Source of the DNA: Limonium bicolor
Lineage: Eukaryota > Streptophyta > Magnoliopsida > Caryophyllales > Plumbaginaceae
DNA length: 64,000 nucleotides
Direction: 5' to 3'
Assembly (NCBI GenBank): GCA_023374045.1
Contig: CM041777.1
Coordinates: 84,624,300-84,688,299, forward strand
This document shows, piece after piece, positions 1-11,038 of the stretch (positions are counted from its first letter, which is position 1; each line of letters begins with the position of its first letter). The notes beneath the pieces are model-generated. The model saw only the letters and a program-made list of their open reading frames with translations, was not told the origin of the DNA and did no database searches. The position numbers were made by a program, and so were the translations under genes.

Positions 1-230
1 TATTTAAGCAACTCCTCATTAGGATTGAGTTACAATTAGTGATCACCTTAATTAGTGTTTGTTTTGGGTAAAGATGGATGTAATTGTGGCTCCTTTCTTG
101 TTGCCCTTAATCATGATGATTGAATGATAAGGGCTGCGTTCGGAGGACGCTTTTTCCTGACTGTTTTGGGAGTGGTCCCCACGTGGGACCCACGTGGGTC
201 CTACGTTCTACTCCAATAATATACTGCCAC
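1..230. promoter_or_regulatory. Distal upstream flank with two tandem G-boxes
   Basis: No gene is seen here. Two CACGTG G-box cores lie at 180-185 and 191-196 inside a palindromic GGGACCCACGTGGG-type stretch. G-boxes are known plant bZIP/bHLH binding sites. They are about 1 kb upstream of the acyltransferase start codon and separated from it by a MITE, so a role in that gene is only an inference. A short inverted pair, CTGCGTTCGG near 132 and CCGAACGCGG near 945, brackets the MITE and may mark an older element around it. Confidence 0.35.
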
Positions 231-896
231 ATACTACCTCCGTCCCACTTTCATCTTCCTGTTTACTTTTTGGCACGCTTTTCCACTTCAATATTAAACA
301 TATAAGATAAAATAATTTTATAAAATAAATTTGGGAAAATTCACGATATATCCCTGTTTTCTTTCGTAATTCACAATATACCTCTATGGTTTTTGTAATT
401 CAACTTTAAACATGCTTAAATGTTGTCCAAAATTGATGAAACTTTACATGGACGATGCTAATGTGTTATATTTTGGTCCAATTCCAAATTTGAAGTTTTT
501 TAAGCTCACGTGTGACCTGTGGGACCCAATGAACATGTGACATATTCATTGGGTCCCACAAGTCACATGTGAGCTTAAAAAACTTCATATTTGATATTGG
601 ACAAAATATAACACTTTAGCATCGTCCATGTAAAGTTTCATCAATTTCGGACAACATTTAAGCATGTTTAAGGTTGAATTACAAAAAACACAGGGGTATA
701 TTGTGAATTACAAAAGAAAACAAGGGTATATCGTGAATTTTCCCAATAAATTTTTATAACATATAGTTTTTTACATGAGGATTCCATTACAAAAATTAGA
801 TTTGTAAAATTATATCATCTTATATGTTAAATATTGAAGTCAAACGACATGTTCAAATAGTAAACCAGACAGTCAATAAGGAACGGAGGGAGTATA
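231..896. mobile_element. Stowaway-type MITE, copy 1, containing a nested MITE
   Basis: The ends are inverted repeats: TACTACCTCCGTCCCA at the left and GGAACGGAGGGAGTA at the right. This matches the CTCCCTCCGT terminal motif and TA target of Stowaway (Tc1/mariner-type) MITEs. Without the 412-bp nested element at 333-744 and its duplicated target, the remainder is about 245 bp, matching the uninterrupted copy at 2959-3200 in length and order of sequence (for example the subterminal TTTTTGGCACG and TTCCACTTCAATATT blocks). It has no coding capacity. Confidence 0.85.
333..744. mobile_element. Foldback MITE with 9-bp target duplication (Mutator-like)
   Basis: A 412-bp element that is a near-perfect palindrome over its whole length. 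Its arms start GGGAAAATTCACGATATA and meet near 540. It is flanked by a perfect 9-bp direct repeat AATAAATTT at 324-332 and 745-753. A 9-bp duplication is the hallmark of Mutator-superfamily transposition, so a MULE-derived MITE is the likely class. It is inserted in the Stowaway MITE at 231-896. No open reading frame is seen. The RNA from such a palindrome would fold into a ~200-bp hairpin. Confidence 0.85.
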
Positions 897-1138
897 AAAC
901 AACCATAAAACAACCAGACCAAAACAATCACAAAACAACCATGCCGAACGCGGAAGACTAATGTTTAACCATCTATAATTCTTTTCTTGTTTTTGAATAA
1001 CATTTTTTCTTCAAAAATAATAACCAAACCGTGGGTCCTACTGCCCAGACACGGGCCCCATGCAGCAACTGCTCAACCCCTCCTGCCATCGCCTTTCACG
1101 CTTCCGCCACAGTCCCTCCCCCCACCCCCCATGTTCTC

Positions 1139-1145
1139 TATAAAA
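1139..1145 (+). promoter_or_regulatory. Probable TATA box of the BAHD gene
   Basis: TATAAAA in a pyrimidine-rich context, 111 bp upstream of the chosen start codon at 1250. Transcription would be expected to start near 1170, giving an ~80-nt leader. Between this box and the ATG the sequence is CT/CA-rich, typical of plant leaders. Inferred from motif and spacing only. Confidence 0.5.
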
Positions 1146-1249
1146 TCTCCCAACTCACTCATTCCTTCTTCCAACACAACTCAAAAAACCGCACTCTCCC
1201 CCAAACTTATCCGCCTCCAAAGGAACAAACACAAACAGAATCGCTGAAA

Positions 1250-2807
1250 ATGCCGTCAGCAGAATTTCCACCGCCTAATCCATGTGACTCTGTTTCCATC
1301 ATCTCCAAATGCACAATACTCCCATCCGGCCAATTCTCCGTCCAATCTGACTCTCTTCCGCTCTCCGTCTCTGACCTCCCCATGCTCACTTGCCAGTACA
1401 TCCAAAAGGGTTGTCTCTACTCAATTCCATTATCTTCCCTTTCCAATCGTGATTTCTTTCACCGCCTTATTCCCCATCTCAAACATTCGCTTTCCAAAGC
1501 CCTCTCTGCTTTCCCCGCCCTGGCTGGCCGCCTTTCAACTGACCAAGACACCAGTCGCATCAACCTCCTTCTCTCCCCAGCACGCGGCGTCACTTTTATC
1601 CATGCCGTTGCCTCAAATCTCCAACTCAAAGACGTCCTCCCCGCTCCTTCATCCTATATCTCCCCTGACATCCCTCCTGTCTTCCATCAATTCTTTGTCT
1701 TCGCCGATTCCCCACCTCTAAGCTATGAAGGTCACTCCCTCCCAATCACTTCCGTTCAGGTCACCGAGCTCACGGACGCTTTCTTCGTTGGTGTTACCGT
1801 CAACCATGCAGTTGTCGACGGGACCTCTCTCTGGAACTTCTTCAACTCGTTCGCGGAAATCTCTCGTTCTCTCCTTTTAAGCGGAACAAGAGAGGAGATC
1901 AAAGAGATCTCTCTTACTCACCCGCCGGCACACAGTCGAGACAACGTGTTTAAAACTAACGCTGTGCTCCGCTTCCCATCCGGAGGTCCTGCGCTCACTT
2001 TCTCGGGAGACGAGGCGGTGAGAGAGAATCTTTCATTTCAGCCGAGAATCAATAGCGGCGCTGAAACGGAGAGCAAACGAGAAGAATAATTGTTGCGTTA
2101 AACTCGTGCCGCCGTCAGGAAACGGCGCGTCGATGGAGATGATGGGAAAAGTTAGCAACGACAAGTGGGTACCACCATCCGGGGACGTGAAGAACGAAGC
2201 AGCAGGAGTTGGAGATAATAATCGGACGGTGGAGATCTCGTCGTTTCAATCCTTATGTGCGCTACTGTGGAAGTGCGTAACACGCGCGAGAGAATTACCT
2301 GCGACGAAAACGACGACGTTCAGAATGGCGGTGAACTGTCGCCATCGTGCAGATCCGAAGATGGACCAGTTCTACTTTGGGAACGCGATACAGAGCATCC
2401 CAACGACGGCGGCGGTTGGGGAAGTGATTGATAAGGAGCTGAACTGGAGTGGGGATTTGCTGAGGCGGAACGTGAGGGCGCATAGTGATATGACTGTGAG
2501 GGAGTGGGTGGGTGTTTGGGAGAAGGATCCGCGGTGTTTTCCACTGGGGAATTTTGATGGGGCGATGATCACGATGGGGAGTTCGCCGAGGTTTCCGATG
2601 TATGAAAATGATTTTGGGTGGGGTCGGCCTTTGGCGGTGCGCAGCGGTAAGGCGAATAAGTTTGACGGGAAAATATCGGCGTTTCCCGGGAGAGAAGGGG
2701 ATGGGAGTGTGGATCTGGAGGTTGTTCTGAAACCGGAAACAATGGTGGGTCTTGAAAAGGATCAGGAGTTCATGCAGTATGTCAGCCAGGATTACCGATG
2801 GTTGTGA
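1250..2807 (+). CDS. BAHD-family acyltransferase, interrupted by one frameshift
   Basis: BAHD enzymes transfer an acyl group from acyl-CoA to alcohols or amines in plant secondary metabolism, normally in the cytosol. The start chosen is the ATG at 1250 (protein begins MPSAEFPP), which suits the family N-terminus; the same frame is open upstream to 1031 but lies over the TATA box. Visible motifs are the catalytic HxxxD box (HAVVDG, about residue 186) and the structural DFGWG box (about residue 454). The frame shifts by one between about 2022 and 2031: before it the first frame runs to a stop at 2087-2089; after it the second frame continues with the family block FHFSRESIAALK and stays open to 2807. 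The corrected length is about 518 residues against a usual 430-480; the excess is a ~50-residue hydrophilic insert just after that block. No intron is evident. It resembles the uncharacterised At3g50280-like clade; the substrate cannot be inferred. It is either a recent pseudogene or an assembly error. Confidence 0.85.
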
Positions 2808-2958
2808 TCGTGAAGATAGGAATCGATTGTTAGCTTTCGACTTCGAATTGGATTGTGGAAATTTATCAAAACTGGGATAAAAAAAGAGGGTTAATCGTGG
2901 AATTCAATATAAAAATTGAAAAAATCAAGGCTACTCGAAACTAGTTGGATCTTACTAC

Positions 2959-3200
2959 TACTACCTCGTCCCACCTTGACTATCTCATTTGTTTTTTGGC
3001 ACGTTTTTCCACTTCAATATTTAATATATAAGATAAATTAATTTTATGAAATTAAGTTTTGCATTATGTAGTTTATATTTATAACATAAAGAATCAATTA
3101 CAAAATCTAGATTTGCGAAATTATATTATCTTATATGTTAAATATTGAAGTCAAACGAGCTGCTAGTGAACCAGACGGTCAAGATGGGACGGAGGGAGTA
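2959..3200. mobile_element. Stowaway-type MITE, copy 2 (uninterrupted)
   Basis: A 242-bp element with termini TACTACCTCGTCCCACC and GGGACGGAGGGAGTA, flanked by TA. Its internal sequence (TTTTTGGCACG, TTCCACTTCAATATTTAA, then the complementary TTAAATATTGAAGTC) matches copy 1 and serves as an empty-site reference for both the nested MITE at 333-744 and the MULE insertion at ~18005. It starts about 150 bp after the stop codon of the acyltransferase gene. Confidence 0.85.
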
Positions 3201-3744
3201 TTTGATACCACTAATTTAGATATAAAACGAAATTGAAGTGAGACCGGCGGCTGGGCCTGGGTTGGTGGGTAAAAAGTCATTCACGAAAAGAAAGAAAGTG
3301 GGGAAATACTATAGGTTTGTAATGGGGTGTATGAGTCATGGAATAAGGAAGAGCAGCTATATAATATCCACGTGAAAGTTTGGTAAAAGGGTATCAATGG
3401 TTAGTAGTGGCATTAGCAAAGTTATGCTATGTAATTCTGGAAAAAGTTCTCAGTTCTACAATTGCGAGGACAAGTTTTTTTTCTTTTTCTTCTTTGAATG
3501 ATAACTACAATGAGAGGTTGTACATCCGACAATGAGGCCAGGGAAAATATGTCATCATGAAGTGAAAATGGTGATCACAAATTAGACCCAAGTCTTTGGA
3601 GTATATGTTTCCTGGAGACAATTTTTATTGATCAATATTTGACGTGAGTTACTAGAGGAATAACATAGCTTAAAATAAAGTAGATGAAAAGACAAACACG
3701 TGGACAAAAATAGATCCAAAATTAGAGATAAAACGAAGAAGATA
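3201..3744. other. Intergenic sequence, nothing recognised
   Basis: AT-rich sequence with a T-rich run near 3476-3495. I see no coding frame, RNA gene or repeat end here, apart from the CAACA direct repeat at 3745-3749 that begins the next element. Confidence 0.6.
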
Positions 3745-3771
3745 CAACATGTTTAAGACTAGCATGCCCAC

Positions 3772-3965
3772 AGGACCGACCCATGGTGGGTCGGTAGGAC
3801 TTTTTTCTAGAATCTATTGGGTTTGGCTGACCCAGACGATGGGTAGATCGTAACCTACTGGAACCGACCGACCCGGAGACCGACCCAGGGTGGGTCGGAC
3901 TTAAAATCGCTCACGTGCATCATCTTAAATAGCGGATGACCGACCCACTGGACCGACCCTGTGTC
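3772..3965. repeat. GACCGACCC / GGGTCGG palindromic repeat cluster in LTR
   Basis: The motif GACCGACCC and its complement GGGTCGGT recur at least six times in both orientations within ~190 bp, forming several imperfect hairpins in an otherwise AT-rich LTR. Function is unknown. It could be a transcription-factor or RNA-structure element of the LTR. Confidence 0.7.
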
Positions 3966-6900
3966 AGTCCGGCCGAAATTTTGCCCAAAATCATGCTTTA
4001 AAAGGGGAAAAGAAGATGAAAGAGAAGGGAGGACGACCACAACACAAAATCGACAAGAAAAGAAGAGAAAATAGGGACAAAGAAGAAGAAGAGAAGAAGG
4101 AGAAGACTCACCTCCATTGAAGCTCTTCTTCAACCTCCCATGGCTAATTCTTCTCCCTTCTCTCATTTTGGTGCTTTAATGGTTGTGTAGTCTCCTTGTA
4201 GTTTGGGATGGGGATTTTTCCCCAAAATCCCTAAAACCTCCATTGTTGAACCTTGAACTTGTGTTTGTGCTTTATTTTAGTCTTTGAGCTTAATGAAGAT
4301 GATTATTGGATATTTATGATTCTTAAACTTGTTGCTCATAGTTTGAGGATTAGTTTAGGGTTTTGTCCAAATTATCAATTATGTGTTAAATTGGTTGGTT
4401 TGGCCTACCCAATTAGTTTATCATTATCGTGAGATTCTATTTAAATAATATTCTATGATAGAAACCTAAACATTTGGAGACTAGAACAGTGTACTCTAAT
4501 ATGATAATTTTGATATTAGACTACATTGCAACCTTAGGGGAACTTGAGCTTAGTGCTATCGATTGTGTAACACCCCTCTCTAACATGACGTAATAATCGC
4601 TCACGTGGACAGAAAAATAAAGGCGTCTCACAGCGGAAGAGAATACAATAATATAACTCACGTGGGTGTTACTTGCCATCACCCGCCCATACGAGTGATG
4701 TAGCAATACTACAACATAATAACATTAAATCTAACAATGCAAACCGCGGTGACAACGAGATACCGCCTCAATGTCAACTAAGTATCAAGAGTAAAATTAC
4801 TGTGAGCGTCTAACATAATCCAAGACTTACAACCCATAACTAGCGGAATTACTTAATACAAAACAAGGTAGAACGTAGTCCAAAATTCATAACATCCTAC
4901 TACCCGTCCCCGCGCTCCGGCTTCAATCGTGATCATCATCCTGCATAAAGCCATAAAGGCTCAGCGATAAACGCTGAGTATGCCGAGTCTGGACCCTAGT
5001 GGTCAATTAGGTCGTATTAACCGTCTTTTTATTAGGTTCGTTACATGCAATGTCGGTTTACAGAATATAGCAGGAACTGTAAAATATAATTCAGCATGTA
5101 ACAATCATCATAGGTACACACACATAACAACAGCACATCGTACAACACATTAGCATCGATAGTTCACAAGCTGTTTTTAGATTCACATCACTCGGCCCAA
5201 CGGCCTTCACATATTGTTGGTTAGGTTAGCACTGTCGGGAGTCAGTTAGGACAACCCGAATTATATTCACTTGGACTGTAGTCCCACGTACACACAAGGT
5301 GCTCACTGCCCTGATCATCCGAAGACTCTGGGACTAATTCACTTTGCCTTTGTAAAGGCGTCCATTTAGGTGGCCAAGGGCCTGGTGCCAACGGTAGCAC
5401 ACTCCGCCTGACGATCTATCTAGGCTCGTTCAGGATTTACTAGGGAAAACCCGACACGGGTTAACCCAAGAGATCTCTACGCGCGACCAGCAGCCAATGA
5501 CTGACTGGATTAAGGTTCACATCACTTCATTTACACTTTGCTGTTAGCTTTGTTAGTTAGTGATCCAATGGTAGATTTAAACATGGAGTACATTACTTAC
5601 TTGTTAGCTGCCCTATGGGTCTTACGCATGCCTAGAATGATTCTAGGTAGTATTTATCTTAGAGTTGAAGCTCTAGGGACCGACAATGTCGTGTCCCGTT
5701 CCTAAGTGTGTTACTTAGGTTATAACTACATACCTGTATACTTAATGTATTAGGTCGGGCAACGGTAATCATAGTCACACAACTCGTATATGTAGTTTAA
5801 TATAAGCCGATCTATAGTCGGTCATAGTGTTATATCGTGCATGAATAAGTAATGCAGTAAAACACATATACATCACACATAGACATACAGGTTATCAAAC
5901 AAATCCGAGCCCGAGGAATTCCTCAGGACAACTCGGATCAAACTCCTTTACATACCGTACACCGTAGTCTAGATTCGTGCAGTGCAGGCCACTAGAGCTT
6001 TCGAGCGCGTACGTCAGAAATGCGATCTAGTAATACAAGGAACACTAAGTGTCAATCCTCATGACAGCACAATTCGGTATTTCCGAATAACGTTTGAAAT
6101 TTCAGTACTACATCCCCAGACTTAACATTTGTTACTAGTTAAAGTATCGTTATTAATATTGGATGACCCCTTACTCGTTGTGTGAGTTAACACTCGGTTT
6201 ACATTAGAGCATGAAACCTTACGTTATACACTTATGATACTCCACTAGGGTTTATTTATCAACCCAAGGTCCTATACTAACCTTAGTATTTTATGTCGTT
6301 ATAATTACAATGTATAACCTTATTCCTTGGTACGTTTCAATTTATGTATGTATGCATTTAGCATAACAGCTTGAATAACTTAGTCGTATAATATTATTTG
6401 TGTTACATCTTTTCCATAACGTTATTTGGTACGATATTTTATGTGTCACTAGACTTTATTACATATGGCTTGGCAACTTAGGAATGCAACGAAAATAGTA
6501 TACACATGTGCCACACTTGAGCTCCTTTATTATATACTTCCATCACTCGTAAACTGCCACATAACTTATAATATATTGTAGGTATTTAATTTTTTTTTAT
6601 AACACCAAAACCTTGTGGTACAATATAACCCAAGGTTGTTCATATTTGTTTTGTTATCGATTGTATATTTATATGCGCAACTAATCTCATTTCACATCTC
6701 TAACTCACCATCACACCATTTCTACACTACAGATTAATAGATCAAGAACTACATCACCACTTCACTAAATACCACCATTAGTCACTTCTGTAACAGATCT
6801 GTACAGAAAACATGCATTTCAGAAACAGTTAACTGATGCATTAAGTTGGTTAAATTTTTCCCCCTCTGTTGTATTTCTCATTACCGGATATAGTTCCCTT

Positions 6901-8339
6901 TTTCACTCCCTCTTTCCCCATCTGTTTAGTTAGTCATTTCTTGGTGTTATTTCTATTTCATTCGACCTGTTACAGACACAGAAACACTCAACAGAATCTG
7001 AAACAGAAAAGGCAAGAGGACTGAAATATCATTTGTTTAACCCTTCTTCAGATCTTGATTTTGGTTTACTGGTTGGTTTCCAAACTTTCCAAGCTATTAC
7101 ACCACTCTATGCTTGTATTGGTAAGGGGTTTGAACCTAAAAAGCAACTCAAACCAGGGTGTTATCATCTCAGAAACTCATTTTACCGAACCTGTCTAAAC
7201 TGTCGAGCTGTAGACTTTAAAACGTGACCTGATATATTTTCTTTGTTCTTGTGTCTGTAGTTCACTCACGGTTATGGTTTGAGTTCTCCCTAGGTTGTTA
7301 GCTATCTTACAGATACCTTAGTACAGTTTGACCACAATTCAGACTCATCACTATAAGGTTTAACCCAAAGAAGTTGATATATAGAAGGTTAGAATTGCAG
7401 AACTCAGTTCAAAACTGATATGTGTCCCTAACTGTTTCTCTCCTGTTTTACTCACAGCTGACTCACGATCTGTTTTTTTTCCTTTCCTACTAGGTGCTCA
7501 CCTACTTGGTTAAGTGATTTAGATAAGCTTTAAGTTCTTGAACTACCTAAGGTCACCCTTCTGTGCTCTCTGTAATCTTGTTTTACAGAAACTGAAGTTC
7601 TTCTGAGACTATTCTCAAAACAGAAACATGTAAGTATTTCTTGCTTTCTTCCCTGTCTGTCTTTTATCTAATTACACTCTCCTCATTTCCTTACCCAACT
7701 TAACCAGTGATTCATCGAGATTTTTAAACCTAAAGGTAACCCAAAACAATTTCACTGATGCTTCTGTTATGGTGTTAATGGAACCGGAACAGCAGAAACA
7801 GAAACCACAACAGCTGGACTTCTCTTCTATTTCACTTCCTGTTTAACTTACGTTTTGATCCTCAATTCCTCACTATGATTTACCAAGTTGTTCCAGTATC
7901 CCATCAAGCTTTTAAACCCAGCAAAACCCAACATAGCTCTGTTACAGATATAGAAAAAAATCAGAGTTTGATCTGCTAAGAACCTGAAACTGAAACTTGA
8001 ACTGCATCCCCAAAACTGGTGTTTCCTCATTCTTCTGTTTATCTTTCTTTCTCAAGTTTTATTACTCAATCAGCTAGTTGTCTATCTTTTGTCTTCAGTC
8101 CTAAAGTACTAGTTGGTCCTCAGCATTGTCTAAATGTTTAGGTGGTCCTAGTTTTATAGTTACAAAAACACACCTAGTGTTACTGAAATCAAAGTCCCTA
8201 AAACAGAAACTAGTCTCTTGTATTTCCTCTTCTGTTTATTTCACAATTATGCAACAGGTGGGGTTTCTGTTTACTCCAGATTCTCTTATCTGTATTTAGG
8301 AGTGTTAGAATGTTTTAAATTCATTACTCATCTCACGAG

Positions 8340-8835
8340 TTAGTTGTACAGAACACAAAACTCAAAACCAATCAGAACTTCAGTCCAACCGAAACCTCAA
8401 CTTCAAAGTTAACAGAACTTCAAAACTGTACTTCAAACTTCAAGATTAACAGAACTTCAAAATTGTACTTCAAACTTCAAGATTAACAGAACTTCAAAAC
8501 TGTACTTCAAACTTCAAGATTAACAGAACTTCAAAACTGACAGGAACCTCAAAACCAACAGAAACTCCCAACCAACAGAACTTCAAAACTGATAAAGGTT
8601 TCAAAATTGGCAGAAGTTTTAAAACTGGTAGGAACTTCAAAATTGACAGAAGTCTTCAAACTGATAGAACTTCAAAATTGACAGAAGCTTCCACACAGAT
8701 AGAAACTACAAATCGACAGGAACTTCAAAATCAACAGAAATTTCCAACTTCGAAATTAACAAGACTTCAAAGTTAATAGGAACTCCCAAAATCAACAGAA
8801 CTTCCAAATTGACAGAACTTCAAATCGATAACTCC
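8340..8835. repeat. ACTTCAAAACT minisatellite
   Basis: Three adjacent ~54-bp copies (from about 8400 to 8530) contain CAGAACTTCAAAACTGTACT followed by TCAAACTTCAAGATTAA. They then decay into shorter ~18-bp variants of GACAGAACTTCAAAATTG up to ~8830. This is a tandem duplication series inside the 6.15-kb element; it does not keep a reading frame. Confidence 0.75.
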
Positions 8836-10255
8836 TTCTGTTTTTCTTTTCTGAAAGTCCTTAGTTTTGGTTTCTTTGTTTTCTTTCAGTTTCCCTTTAT
8901 CACCAACCCAGATTAGTTAAGTGCTTGATTGAGTCTTAAGTTTCTAATCTAGTCTTCCTCCCTCACATTCCCTCTGCAAGGCAGATACACCAAACGCGGT
9001 CTTATCAGCTGAACTACACCAGAAACAAAAGAAACCAGAAACCATTACTTCTATTTCTGTTTGTTTTCTTTTCTTGTATTGTGATATGTTTTTCATTGTT
9101 TTTCTCCAACACACTCAAGTTTACGGACTTGGTCAAGTATATTCATGAGATAACAAACGTGTAAGCAATTCAAGAGCACTGAATACATCAAGGTTACATG
9201 CTACAGGTTTGCATGTTTATCAACTCTGATAGATTTCACTTTCTTTCTGTTTTTCTGATCTTGAGTTGGTTTAGAAGTTACTCACCAGTCTTGACAATTC
9301 TCTAGCCACTCCTTGGGTGGAAACTTTGAACTCTCAGCACCCTGGGTCAGTTGGCTACTCTGGAACAATTCATTTAGATGTTAACCCGTGACAACTTAGA
9401 GGAAAACATGTTTTAGAGTGACTGAAACAGGCATGGCCTGTACCTGGTTTTCTTTTCCTTCTTCACCGAGGATAGTACAGCAAGGGAGGTTGATTTGGTC
9501 TTATTCCTTCAACAAGCTGAGAACTACCTACTGCCTGTTACAGGCGGAGAGAGACAGGAAGGAAGAAGGAGAACTCAGGACTAGATATGGCTACAACCGG
9601 TATTACCATGAAGAAAAATATGGTGAAACTTACGTAAGGAACAGAGAACAAAAGAAAGGTTTAATGTATACTGGATTTGTTACCGTAACAGAGGAGGAGT
9701 TCAACTGTTTTCGTGTGATCTCACCTTGAGGAAACAAGAGAGCTAACTTCCCGTCCTTCTCTGTTTTTCAACAGAAGTTTCCCACTGTTCTAGCTTCCAG
9801 TATCAATCCTTGCTGCCGGTGTATATATTCATGGTTTAGTTCTTTGAAGATGAGAAACTCATAGGAGAACAATGTGCATAGTTTAAACTTGGAAAACTCA
9901 CCTAACTACTGAGCAGTAGCCATGGAGGTGTGGGCAGCCCTCGGTGGGAGTCGGAGAAGATGACGGTACAGAAGGAAAGAAGAGGGAAACTGGTTTTAAT
10001 GGAGCGGTGTGGAGTTGATCTGTGGGACTGTCGCGTGGGAAGTCCCAAGCAGTATGGGCAATTTGCAAAAACAATTCCCATGCACAGAGGGGATTACAAG
10101 GTATTGTAAATTACTCTGTTGTGTCGGTATGGAAGTTTGAAATAGCATAGGTTGAGGCGTCAATTCCAGAAGGGAATGTCGGGTGGTTCTTCATTCCTTA
10201 CAGTAACTCAAGTATCGTGGTTACATATTATGGTTCGTGGGTTCTTTCTACCGAA

Positions 10256-10340
10256 AACGAGCTTAGCTCGACTGGTTAAGGTTTCGGAAGAGGTACGAGA
10301 GGTCTCGGGTTTGAATCCCGGCTAGAGCGTAGTTGCTCTT
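10256..10340 (+). other. tRNA-like sequence with Pol III A and B boxes
   Basis: An A-box-like TAGCTCGACTGG (10264-10275) is followed 32 bp later by a B-box-like GGTTTGAATCC (10308-10318), which sits in a T-arm-like hairpin CGGG-TTTGAAT-CCCG. A TTTT run follows at 10337. The spacing matches an internal RNA polymerase III promoter, but I cannot fold a full cloverleaf with a proper acceptor stem. It is best read as a tRNA-derived relic or the head of a SINE rather than a working tRNA gene. Confidence 0.5.
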
Positions 10341-11038
10341 TTATTCTTGTTTTCATTTTTCAGCCTTATTATGCCTATATATTGCATATAAGTGGCTTGT
10401 ATTAATGTGTTACGTTATTAGTTGTATATACATATATGTATACGATTATTTCGTTATGCCCCGTTTTTAATTACATCGTTATACGGGTACAATTATTTAT
10501 GGTATTGTTCTGATTATATATACAACGTTATAACTTTGCAACGTTGCGCATATATGTGTGTATACTCGTTTTATACTTTAATGTTGTAGGTTATATATTA
10601 AATAACGTTTAATTATTTAGGGGTATTTCAGATTGACCCTAGGCTTAGCTGATTAAGAAGTCCCGGTTAAATTGGTTAGGATTAGTATGCCTAGATTTGG
10701 TTGCTAATTAATTAAGTGTTACATTGTTTAGCTATGAGTTCAAGGGTCGACAATCGGTAATAAGGGGAAGACGAGTGCAAAGATCCATCCCGGCTATATC
10801 TATCATAAATAGTTAGTTTAGTATTTATTGCATTTCTTTATTTCTCCAATTACAACAAAAAAAACCAAAACCCCCAATTTACATTTATGCACTTATATTT
10901 ATCTTCTCGCACATTTACTAAGCTTATAATTGATTAGATAGTTACAAAGTCCCTGTGGATATGACCTTGTTGTACTACAATGACTGGATTCACTGTCCAT
11001 TAATTAGTAAGGTAGTTTAATCATTATTTTGCACAACA

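Larger units (their letters stand above)
4567..10716. mobile_element. 6.15-kb non-coding element nested in the outer LTR
   Basis: Ends are GTAACACCCC at the left and GTGTTAC at the right, flanked by ATTGT at 4562-4566 and 10717-10721. Joining the flanks gives the continuous phrase CGATTGTTTAGC, a plausible intact LTR. The left end (TGTAACACCCC, then CAGCGGAA 65 bp in) matches the LTR ends at 32025, 50778 and 62934. It is therefore probably a very long solo LTR in minus orientation, or a non-autonomous derivative. Across 6.15 kb I find no convincing protein: the longest frame (9418-9729, 103 codons) has no recognisable domain. A large section around 6800-9100 alternates CAGAAAC-rich and CTGTTTCT-rich stretches. 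Confidence 0.55.
3750..11033. mobile_element. Solo LTR (outer), split by a 6.15-kb insertion
   Basis: The outer sequence begins TGTTTAAGACTAGC at 3750 and ends ATTATTTTGCA at 11033, flanked by CAACA at 3745-3749 and 11034-11038. TG...CA ends plus a 5-bp duplication are the signature of LTR retrotransposons. Excluding the nested element at 4567-10716, the LTR is about 1.13 kb. Its 3' part carries the phrase GTCCCTGTGGATATGACC, which I associate with the LTR 3' region of Ty3/gypsy elements. No internal retroviral-type coding region is present, so it is read as a solo LTR left by unequal recombination. Confidence 0.65.

Noticed and set aside
1207..1401. 64-codon minus-strand frame over the BAHD start
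   Set aside because: It is antisense to a well-supported coding region and has no recognisable domain.
9418..9729. 103-codon frame in the 6.15-kb element
   Set aside because: There is no recognisable domain and no supporting neighbours or splice signals; it is likely chance.
10256..10340. Functional tRNA gene
   Set aside because: A and B boxes are present but I could not build an acceptor stem or a normal anticodon arm, so it is listed only as a tRNA-like sequence.
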